A stretch of DNA of 64,000 bases from Chelydra serpentina. Lineage: Eukaryota > Chordata > Testudines > Chelydridae. Positions within the stretch are counted from its first letter, which is position 1; each line of letters opens with the position of its first letter. Positions 34,101 to 46,100 of this stretch are shown here, piece after piece. The stretch spans positions 5,270,001-5,334,000 of the forward strand of contig JBAIAC010000021.1 of NCBI GenBank assembly GCA_037349315.1, written 5' to 3'. Under the pieces are notes generated by a model. It was given only the letters and a program-made list of their open reading frames with translations. It did not search any database and had not been told where the DNA came from. Made by a program: the position numbers and the translations under genes.

Positions 34101-37100
34101 TTTAAGATCAGGTTCCCAGTCTGTCTCTTCTTGGAAGTGACTCACCGTCCAGCGACCAGCACACAGGTTCTGGATGGCTCCTGCTGAGGCCTCTAGGATG
34201 GCAGGGGTCTTGCTCTCCTTCAGCAGCGAGATATATATCCGGACTACTTCTGGCTGGAAGAGGAGCTCATACCCTAGAAAGTGAGAGCCAGGCAGTAACA
34301 GGTAGGGCTTATCTGAGAGGTTGCCTAAGTAGCAGAGTAAGCAATGACCTATCCAGTAGGTTAGACAATTGACACAAGGTGCATGTTTTGCCTCTCCCCT
34401 TCACAAGTGACTAGAAGAACTAGATCAAAACAATGTCGTTTTTAAACCATTGCCCCATAGCACTGGAAACCCGGACAGCACAGCACTGTGGCTGGCACTC
34501 CTGCACTAGCCCAGACAGTTACTTGAGTCAGGTTTAGCCATTTGATGCAGCATGACCCTTCACGCCAGTCCTCTTAAACCAGGCCAGATTTAGGGGAGGT
34601 AATGGTCACAGCAGTGTCTGAAAACTGGATACACGGAGAAGAGGGAGAAGAGGGAAGCCTCATCATCAGTAGATACTACTGGCACCTACAGAACTAGTTC
34701 AAGCAACTGTAATGTTTACATAAGCCTTTCCCGCCTACACATGAGCACGGCAGGGACACTTCAAACAGTGTTCACAGCCACATCTGCACAGAACAGGTCT
34801 TCAAACCAGATCAGCTGGGAGTGCTAGGGCTGCAGTGACATCCAGGTGACATTAGGCAGAGGGGTTTGGTCTCCCGTCCTGCAAAGTGCTTTACTGAAAA
34901 AGGACTCATCTACCTACTGATTAGGGTGCAAAAATCTCACGAGCACTTGTTCCTTTGTTTGGAGTAGGGCTGGTGAAGTTTAACTTGAAATTTTCATTTT
35001 TAAAAATGGCCTTTTTAAAAACCAAAGTTTCTGCAAAAAAGTTTTCTAAATTCTCATTTTGTCAAAGATGGAGTTTTTAGGTTTATTTCTTCTCCACACC
35101 TCCTCATTTTCCAGTGGGGAACAGAGAGAGAAAGCCAAAAATTCACAGAGGTTTGAAGAGAGTTTTGAATTGTTCAAAGAGTTTTCATTCCGTGGGTTTC
35201 AAACCCTGTACCTTTCCCAACCAGTTCTAGTTCTGAAGGCCTGCAGCTCCTGGAGTTTAACACTCACTATTTGTTTTATCAAAAGGTGTAATGTGCACAG
35301 AGTCTTCCTGGTTTCAAAAGAATCCAGGACATTTGCCAATACCACTGCTGCACTTGTTCTGCACAGCAGGAAAGTTAAAGTTAACAGTAGCTACGGGACA
35401 CTTGCCATGACAAAGGTGTACCTGTTATTGCCCTTACCTTGGTCATGTGTAGCTCCAGTCACCCATGGTGTTTATCTGCTCTCCCCCACACCCCAAATCA
35501 CCGTAGTATCTGAGCACCTCAATCTTTAATGTATTTATGCTCAACACCCCTGGGGAGGCAGGGTACTGTTATCCCTGTACAGATTGGGAACTGAGGCGAA
35601 GTTACTTTCCCAAGGTCACAGTATGGCATAGCAAGAAATTGACCCCAAGTCCTAGGCTAGTGCCCTGACCACTGCACCATCCTCCTCCTTATAAGCCAAG
35701 CAGGAATGGCTCTATTACAGTAGGCAGCATTTGTTTTCGTGTAGTTAGTCGTTTGTATCTCTACCCCTCGTAAAGCCGGTCTTTATTTAACTGGCTTCTA
35801 TTTAATGGCGTTTGAGATAAGATCACCAGGAGCTGGGGGAGGAGAGAAGGGTAGAGCAAATGCACTGGGGAGTATACCTTTTGCAGGGTTTGTTCTTTTG
35901 GGAAAGTCCACTATATCGGCACCAGGCTCTTCTAGAGGTTTTTTGCCTTCAAAAGAAATGAAAGTAGCGAGTTAGGTATTAGCATAGCTTATTCCACCAC
36001 CTCCCAGCCAGATTCCTCATTACACTTGCTCCAATTAGTGAGAGAATCAGAATAAATCTAGAAGAGCTGTTGGGATAGTGTGAGCATCTCCTACAGAGAG
36101 CATACTTTAGCCAGTGTTGTGAACATCCACCCCACGTGCACCCACTGGGAAGTGGGCAGAGGAGAGAACGCAAACTAACATGTAAGAGGAAAAAAAAATA
36201 CAAGAATGTACTCACCTCTGGAGAACCACTCATCTACTGGTGAAGCGGAGAGAAGGACAGGAGAGAGGAAGCAGGAGAGGATAGATACCAACAGGATCAC
36301 AGGGTGGTTTGGCAGGAAAGCAAGGGCGGGGGTGGGGTGGGGAGAAAAGGGGAGAAGGAGATGGGAAAGGCCTGAAGTTAGTGGAAATCATTCTGTCATT
36401 TCCCTAACACAGCACATCAACCCACCACAGGGCCCTGAACACCAAGGGCTAGAGATCCAGGCAGGGCAGTCTCACTGCTGTTACAAGAGGTCTTGGGGAA
36501 AGCAGTGATTTAGCCTTCTTGCTAGAGATTGTTAGGGCATGATGGTAAGAAGCCTCATTTTCCTCCCCACTAAGACAGGCATTACCTTTGCCTTTCTTGG
36601 CACCAAAGCAGCTAGCAGCGTGGGGCCCAGCGTTGTTGGCAGGGTTAAGGGGCGTCTCCTGGTAGCGTTCGGCATGCGGGATCTCACGGTGGACTTGATA
36701 CGATAGGTTCCGCAGCAGGCAGACACAGTTCTCCACCAGCTGAAAAGGGGGGGGGGGGGGTGGAGGAGGAAGTGTCACAATGAGACACAGCTGGCTTACT
36801 GGTGACCTGATACTTCAGAGCAATAAGGGTTGGTGTGAAGGTTCAGAGGTCACCGGGAGGAAGGGGCAACGGTTACTTGGCTTAGGGCAGTAGTTCTCCA
36901 GCACTTCCATGGCTACTGCTTAAGAAGATAATTCCATCATTACCTCCCCTCCCCAGCCTCAGATTCCCCACCCCGCTGCTTGATCCTCAGATCGTGCTTT
37001 GCTTTGTGGGGATCAACCCATGGACCAGCGTTTGGACACCATTAATTCAGAGCAGCCTCTACTTCCAAGCACAGAAAGATCAATCCAGGCTTCAAACCAT

Positions 37101-40100
37101 TCCGAAACTCAGTCCCCCCCACACCCCCAACCTTCAAAACATCAAGTGGCTCCAGAATCTCTCCTCCCCTCCTAGCCCCAGAAGGGATCTGATGCTGGAA
37201 AGGAGGAAGGAGAGTCACAGGAAGGAAAGGCAGTGACTGAAGACAGGTCAGTACTACATCTCTTCCTACAGGCACTGTCAGAAACAAAAGCAGAGCCAGA
37301 TGCCAGCACAGTCACTGCTTTGGCCCCCGCAGCATGCTCCCATCTACTGGGGATGGGACAGTGTTGCGCCATTACCTTGCTGTTGCAGTCTTTCTGGCCA
37401 ATCTCCGACTGGACAATGTATATCAAGGCATCCACCAGCCCGTCGCACTCGCGCAGTTTCCGACGAGCCTCGCTCCGCTCAGAGCTCACGTTTCTAGAGG
37501 GGACCAGAGCATTGGAGGGTGAGACGGCCGTAGTGGCAGCACCTCAGAGCGTCAGAAGGACTAGATTGCTCTCCTGTTCCTGCTCCCCACCAAGCTGAAC
37601 CACCCAAGTCTCTCCCTGACCTAGAAAAGGACTGAGCTAGACAAGCCATAAAAAGGCACGCCAGGGACTGATCATGCATTGGAGAGGTGATTAATACTTT
37701 CCCATCACCAGCACTACCACTGCCATGCAGTTCTGTCTCTAGTCATCCAGATACCAAGTCTAGAAATCTCCCCTTCCCCCAAGAGCTGTGGTGAAGAAAA
37801 AGCCACCAGCCTCCCGAGAGTGGGAGGGGAATTCCAGTTACAGCACAAGCTCAGCTTGAGGTGCCACAGGCTCAGATGCCACCTTCCCATCACCTCTCCT
37901 GCATATATACCTAAGGCAGCCAGCGGTGTTGGTGAGCACCGACGCCCACTCTATGTGGCGCGGCTTGGAGTCCTCGTTGGGCTCTCTTTCCCAGCCGGAG
38001 CGTGGGATGATGACCTCATCAGTGAGGGCATGCAGCGCGTGGTCCACAATGGCCATCTTTATAGAGTCATGAGAGGAGAGATTCCACAACGTCCCTGAGA
38101 CGGAGCACATGCAGCCAGTGAGACCAAGGCACTACACAGGTCCCCTTCCCCAGCAACCACTCCCAGACCACCCATTACCTGTGATGACCTCAGTGAGGTC
38201 CATGTCACGGGCCTTACGCAGCAGCCGCACCAGGGCAGGGACACCATCGCAGTTCTTGATAGCAATCTTGTTGTCCTGGTCTCGGCCAAAGGAGATGTTC
38301 TTGAGGGCCCCGCAGGCCCCATAGTGTACCTCCTTCTTGGGGTGGTCCAGCAGCCCCACCAGCACCGGGATGCCCTTCAGTTTTCGCACCTCCGTCTTCA
38401 CCTTGTCGTTGCGGTAGCACAGGTGCTGCAGGTAAGCCGCTGCGTTGGATTTAACCGCATCCAGACGGAAGTTCAGCATGGCAATCACCTCAGGAAGCTC
38501 TGGCTGGCGCCAATTGGCTGGCAGGGGCCCTCCCTTCCGCAGGCTATCCAGGCTCGCCAGGCTGCCCCGCTCATGCTGGGCCAGTGGGGCCCAGTAGTAC
38601 TGATCAGGGACCACCTCATCCACCAGCATATCCTCATAACTCCTGCAGAGGAGAGAGGAATGGAGTTAGAAAGGGGAACAGAGCATGAGCTCCATGAAGG
38701 GGAGCAGACCTCATTCTCCAGCCCCTAGCACTGGGAAACAGCGGAACCAGAGAGGTTAACAACAGAAGTTCCATTGTGAGGCTGGGACTCCGAGAACACT
38801 AGAAACCATACCCCTCAGCATCCCCTCATACAGGCCCCCAGCACTAGAGAGCTCCTTCCCTCTACAGAAAGGCAATTCTGTCTTCATGGTTCTTGGCTTC
38901 TACAATGAACCATCTCCACTGTCAATTGCAGTGAAGGGGGCCAGATGTGGGTTTCTGTCTCCTTGGAGCTGGACTGTGGCCAGCCAGGTCCACACCCTCT
39001 TCCCTTCAACCTAAACCATGTGAGAGGAGCAGCGTCCTTTGCCTGGAAAGATCAAATGTACAATAGCAGGACGCACTGCCCAGGGCAATGGCAGCTACTC
39101 TTTCCTCTGTCCTTTGGGGCAGCATCTTACTAGGTGTATAGCACCTGACACAACAGAGCCCATCTCAGTCAGGGCACCTGGGTGTTACATCAGCAGGTCT
39201 CATGATTCTCCTCAGACCCTAGAACCACAGAAGCAGCAGCTCTACTTTAAGACAGAAGGGTCTGCTGAACAGTTCCATCCTCTGGCCACTAGAGGGCAAG
39301 CTGGTGCCAACAATGTGAATCCAGATAAGTCAGAGATGGAAACAACCTATCAGGTCATCAAGCCTGCTCTCCCCACCCTAGGGAAAGATCACCCAAAGGC
39401 AGCACGCGAGCGGATTTTCAGTGGCACTCACACTGCGCGGGTCCTGGGTACCAGTCTGGGGGGCTCTGCCTTTTAATTTAATTTTAAATGAAGCTCCTTA
39501 AACATTTTAAAAACCTTATTTACTTTACATACAACAATAGCTTAGTTATATATTATAGACTTATAGAAAGAGGCCTTCTAAAAACGTTAAAATGTATTAC
39601 TGGCACGCGAAACCTTAAATTAGAGTGAATAAATGGAGACTCGGCACACCCCTTCTGAAAGGTTGCCCGACCCCTGTTCTAAATGTTTCATGCAAAGAGA
39701 ACTATTACAGAGTCAAAGTGGGTACAGACACAAATTGCAATACTGATGCTGCTGCTGCATCAAGAGAGTCAATTCCTCCCTTTGCCGGGAGTCATTGTGT
39801 AATGACACTGAAGATACCAACACACATAGTTTAAGCGCAAAATTGCTTTTGACAAAATGCTTTCACAAGCCAAATGTGGACAGAGATGTTTTCACATAAC
39901 TAATTTCGAAGTGTTCACCCCCCAGCAGGAGGGGAGAGAAGAGACCTTAAAAAGCAAACAAAAACATTCTCCCTGAACAGAATGTGGCTCTGATCCTGGC
40001 CTAGGGGCTAATGCAATACAAACAAAATTACAGTGTTCCTACATGAGGACTAGCAAGGGAAAAGCCTACACGGACGTCAGCTTGTGGAGATTTCACCGTC

Positions 40101-43100
40101 AGTTCCCAGTCCTGACACAGACATGGTCATCCTGGCCAAGTCTCTGCACATCTGGGCTATCCCTTTTCTGCAGAGTTAAGGAAGAATACTTTTCTCCTAT
40201 ACTTTGACTTGTCTATTTAGGGCTGTATGCTCTTTGAGGCAGGGGCTGTCTCCATTGTACATGTGGTGCCTAGTACAATGGAGCCCTAAATCACCAGGAG
40301 CAATACTGACCAGTCTAATGTCACTCTTTACTGGATGCAGACAGAGAAAGAAAATAACACATATGCCGACGAGTCCATTCTGTTAACCCTCTCAACTGCA
40401 TTGGGTTTGTTTTAGGGCTGTCAATTAAATCGCAGTTAACTCATGTTATTAACTCAAAAAATTAATCTGGATTAATCAGTTTTAATTGCACTGTTAAACA
40501 CTAGAATACTAATTGAAATGTATTAAATAAATATTTTGGATGTTTTTCTACATTTTTATATATTTGATTAAATTATAACACAGAATACAAGTGTTCATTA
40601 TTTTTTATTATAAATATTTGCACTGTAAAAATGATAGCATTTTTCAATTCACCTCATACAAGTACTGTAGCGTAATCTTTGTTGTGAAAGTGCGACTTAC
40701 AAATGTATATTTTTGTTACGTAACTGCACTCAAAAAACAAACTAAATGTAAAACTTCAGCCTACAAGTGCACTCAGTCCTACTTCTTATTCAGCCAATCG
40801 CTAAGACAAACAAGTTTGTTTACATTTACAAGAGATAAACACTACCCTCTTATTTGTCACCAGAAAGTGAGAATAGGCATTTCTATAGCCCTGTTGTTGC
40901 CGGTGTCACAAGATATTTACATGCCAGATGTGCTAAACATTCATATGCCTCTTCATGCTTCAGCCACCATTCTAAAGGACATGCTTCCATGCTGATGACA
41001 CTCATTAAAAAAATAGTGTTAATTAAATTTGTGACTGAACTCCTTGGGGGAGAATTAATTGTATGTCCCCTGCTCTGTTTTACCCACATTCTGTTATATA
41101 TTTCATGTTATAGCAGATGTCACAAAATGCAAAAAGGTACCAATGTGAGCTTTCTAAAGATAACTACAGCACATGACCCAAAACTTAAGAATCTGACGTG
41201 CCTTCCAAAATCTGAGCGGGATGAAGTGTTGAGCATGCTTTCAGAAGTCTTAGAAGAGCAACATTCCGATGCAGAAACTACAGAACCCAAACCACCAAAA
41301 AAGAAAATCAACCTTCTGCTGGTGGCATCTCACTCAGATGATGAAAATGAACATGCATCAGTCCGCACTGCTTTAGATCGTTATCGAGCAGAACCCGTCA
41401 TCAGCATGGACGCATGGCCCCTGGAATGGTGGTTGAAGCATGAAGGGACATATGAATCTTTAGGACATCTGGCATGTAAAGATCTTGTGACACTGGCAAC
41501 AGTGCCATGCGAACACCTATTCTCATTTTCAAGTGACATTTAAACAAGAAGTGGGCAGCATTATCTCCTGCAAATGTAAACAAACTTGTTTGTCTGAGCA
41601 ATTGGCTGAACAAGAAGTAGGACTGAGTGGACTTGCAGATTCTAAAATTTTACATGGTTTTGTTTTTGAATGTTTTTTCTTTTAAAAACACAGTTCCACA
41701 TTTGTAAGTTCAACTTTCATGATAAAGAAATGTATCTAATACAAGTACTATAGTGCAACTGAAAAAATATTTTTATAGTGCAAGTACTTGTAATCAAAAA
41801 TATAAACTGAGCACTGTACACGTATTGTGTTGTAATTGAAATCAATATTTGAAAAAAGTAGAAATAAATTAAATAAATGGTGTGCTATTCTGTTTAATCA
41901 CACGACAGCCCTAGTTTGTTTCAATCCCTACAATGTTGAAATTAAATTTGTCATCCCAGGAACAAAAATATCCTCCTACTTGCCTGCCCTTTTATTATGA
42001 GAACAGGAAAGGTATTTGTCAAAACAAAACAAAAAAAAAAGACATGATTTGCCCATTTGTAACTTGGATTGCAGATCTAAGCAGCCGAAGTTTAAAAGTA
42101 AAGCCAGTCTTAAGAGACATTGCAGTAACAGGCTGCTTAAAATGCCTTGCATGTACAATAACTATACAATGCAGTGTTCACACAGGTGTTGACCAGGCCT
42201 GAAACATACCAGCAGTTATATCAGTATAAGCACTAGTAGAGACATACCTATACAGACAAGAACTTTTATGTCAATACAGTTTGTCAGAGAACTAGTGTAA
42301 ACTATGCCAGTAGAAACTACTTTATGCCAGGCTGTAGGAGCTGCACCTACAGTAGGAGGGTTTGCTGGTATAGCTACGCCTGCAAAACTTTTCTAGTATA
42401 GACAAGGCACCAGCTAGGTCCTGTACCTTGGATCAGCTTTGCCTAGAAGAGTATTTGACTGATCATGCAGTTGTCTCTGCATCTGATCAAGCGTAGGACA
42501 TGCCCACTCTTACATTACAACCATGGATTATCTGAAGGGTTTCTGATTCCACTGACTGGTGAGCATGCTGGATATGTATTAGCCAGAAGGAGTAACTGTC
42601 TGATCAGTGGTACAGCTTCAGGTCAGACCAGTTACCACTGTTGGGGTGGCAATTCTGTTTGAGTCACCCTTGGAAGCCATTTTGATTGGCCAGTTCTGGA
42701 TCAATGGAGATTTTCCTGCTTCGCCACCATCAGTGGTTAGTTACCCTGCAATCTAGCTCCACAAGACCAGATCTCAGTAACAAGCCACACTGTAGACAGT
42801 TTGTTCCTATGCCATGGCTATGGTCAAGACAGAGTACTCCTTGACTGTTACATCTGCTAACTCCAGTTCAGCTGAGTATTAAGCATTCACCCTATGTTGG
42901 GCTGCACCAGGACACAGGCAGTTCTGAATGCCTCTTGCTACAGTGAAAGGTCAACTTGTTTCTATTGACTCAGGACAGTTCAAGTGTTTCTATGGGAAAG
43001 CGAAGGAGGAAAGAATTAATCATCTACAGTGCTTTGATCTCATTCAGTTTCGTGTCCTGAGGTTTTGTGCGTGCTTAATAAGTTGCAACTAGACATGCAA

Positions 43101-46100
43101 GATGGACCCGTGTCCGTCATGGCTGATTATAGCCAGTAGAGACACTAGGGGGAAGGGGGGGGTAGATTGTTAATGGCTTCCTTCAGGAGGGCAATTCGTC
43201 AAGCATGCTTCAAAGTAAGTAATGTTTAGGACCTTGCTCAAAACAAACATCTTGGGGTTGTTAATCTTGCCAGGTACCATCCCCCAAAGTGGGAGATTTG
43301 AGACAAAAAGATAATTGAGATAGTGGTGATGAGCCAACTCCAACAATGCTTGGATTCCATGGATTTCTGAGATCTTTATCAGCCAGTCTGCGGATAAAAC
43401 AGAGCCTGTTCCACAGCTAGGGAGCTGGAGGACAACGGCATGACAGCCATACAGATTCTGCAGTTTGTGACACCAGTGATGAAAGTACTTCTAGCTGCCA
43501 GGTGCAAGGATGCTGACATGGAGCGACCCTTCAGTGAGTTCAGTCCTTCCCAGATGAGAGCCCATGCGGCTGTGCTAGGAGACTGCTTCTTCTGCCCAGA
43601 GCATGCCCCACAGAGATCATCTAGTGCCCCTTCCTGTTTGGTGTCTGCAAGATGAAGCCACCAGGGAGCTTGAGAGCCCTTTGCAAGTGCTGCAGCAACC
43701 CCAGAACACTTGTCTGTATCATTCCTTTCACGGAGTATGGATCTTACAGCCTTCCACTCCTCCCAGACTGACAGAGTGGGGGACCTGGATGGAAGAGAGG
43801 CTGCTGCTCAGCCTAGATAAGGCGGCATCAGGATGCCAGAGTCCAGAATGGCTACAGACCAGGTTACTCGCACCAAGGCAGTGAGTAAACCTAGAGCTTC
43901 TCAGCTAAAAGTAGCCGAGACCCTGGCACAAAGCCAAAGCCTTTCCACAGATTTTTTACACACTGGAGCAGGTTGGAGCATCAAATACTTAGATAGCATT
44001 GAAGTGCAAGCAACAACTTCCTGTGGGGATGTTCCTGTCTGGTTCCCTTCCTCACATTGGCTCCTCAGTTTATTCTGTGTGATAGTACATTAGCAGCCCT
44101 CCTAGGACAATACAGTGTCACAGAAGCAGCAATGCCAGACTTTTATAGGACCCCAGAATGCAGTCATCCAGTCAAAACAGCACTTGACTAATCAGCTAGG
44201 GAAGTGACTGATCTGCACAAGGCACAGGGGAACAAACTGCTATTGTCAGATTTGACCGCTTCTCCCCACCAGGGTGTTCCTTCAAGGGGCTGTGCACCCC
44301 AAATCAGCCACCTGCCCAGGAATCAATCCTCCTCCAGCCTGAAACCTCACATCCTAGGATCCCAGCTCAGTGGTAGCTGCAAGTTTAAGCCAACACTGCA
44401 TCTTTGCATCGATGCACAGCAACAACGGATTTGGTGCTGTTGTGCAGCGGCATGAACCAAACTGCAGCCTTTGACAGCAAACTATTATTTTATTCAGCCC
44501 AAGCAGACTCAGGCTATAGGGCCAGGCTTACAGGAACAGAAACCCCTGCCAAATTAGCAGGGCGCATCTTGACAATGCGAGCAGGGGGGGGGGCGGGGGG
44601 AGAAGAGAGGAGGGAAGGAGAGGGGAGATCAAGATTCTTAAGACTCAATCAGTCCCTGTCTCCATTAAACTTTGCCCACCAACATCAAAACCATAGGGCA
44701 TGCTATCAAGAGACAGGGTGTTCGGAACAAAAGCCTCTGGACAGTGCACGATGGCTCTGTAGAACTCATTGCTGCAGGAGGTTAAATGCCACAATTGCAT
44801 AATTTTAGAGTCAACTAGATGTCACAGCTGCGACAATTAAGCTCAGACACAGGAGTGAGTAATAACCACAGCCCCAACAAATACACAAGCTATTAGTAGT
44901 TGCCTCATGGAGGTCCACACCTTTGTTGGATTCATCCACTGCTGAGCAATTGTGGGGGAGGGGGACAATCACACTCAGAGGACAAGTAGTCTGCTACAGT
45001 GTGTAAAGCCTGCTGTTCCTACCTGAGTCGCCGCCTGGGGTCCGAGGGAGTCCCCGCCCGCCTGGCTGTGCCGTAGTCCGGCATCATCCCATAGTCCATG
45101 TCTTCGTAGCCAATGCTGCGCTGGTCATCCTCCAGCCCATACGGCTCTGGGTGAAAGCGGTTCAGGTCCACGTTGCTCCCCCCTACCCGCACCTGTGGCT
45201 GGGGACCATAGATATCCTGACGGCTGGGGGCTCGGTAGCCATCCATGGCCGGACGGTAACGTTCATCGATACGGGTCACACGGGACAGGCTGCCATAGCT
45301 GTGGTCGCTGCCAGGGTAGCCATCCTCATAGGGGCGACCGTAGCCATCTGGGTAGTGATAGTTGCGGGGGAGTGTGGCGGTGCCAGGCTGGCTCATGTAG
45401 CTGCCAGGCCCGCCATTGCCATTTTTACGGAAGTTTCTGTCCACTGTCTGGATGTAGTTATTGGAGACAGGAGAACCCTCCACAGGTAACCCATCTGGCC
45501 CAACGGGGACCTGCTGTACTGTTCGCGTGGTCACAGTCTTCACCACCTTCTTCACCTGAAGAGATGGGGAAAAAGGATATGCTCTCAGATCACAAATGCA
45601 AGGGCTGCTGATGTCCCCTAATCATCCCAATCCCCCCCGCTCTCTCAGACCTGGACTCCCCCAGCTCTGCTTGTGCCCCTCCATCTTGACCAGTAGCCCT
45701 CATCCCCAGCTTCAGTTAACAGTGCTACAGAAACATGCAGGATAGAGAGTTTAGTGCATATGCCATCTCACCAACCCCGGGGGAGGGCAGGCCAGATCAA
45801 CACTACTGAAGACAAGACAGTCCCCTTTCTTTTACTATCCCTCACCGTGGTCTCTGTGCGCCGGGTGGTCCCATCATCAGATGTCTCCACTGAGACAACC
45901 GACATGGCGCCCTCTGGGTCCTCCTCCATGGTATACGTCTCCTCCACAATCTGGCCCGGGTCCTGCATCCTGGGGATTGTGCTGTAGAGGAGATGGCTGC
46001 GGTCCTGGGATGAGGGAAGAGCACACCAAGTCAGCCCAGATTGCGAATGGTGCCAGATCCCACCCACAGGAAACAGCATTTCTGGGACCTTAGCTCTACC

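Noticed and set aside
45151..45611. Plus-strand frames of 112 and 138 codons
   Set aside because: They are shadows of CTNND1 coding exon 4 on the minus strand.
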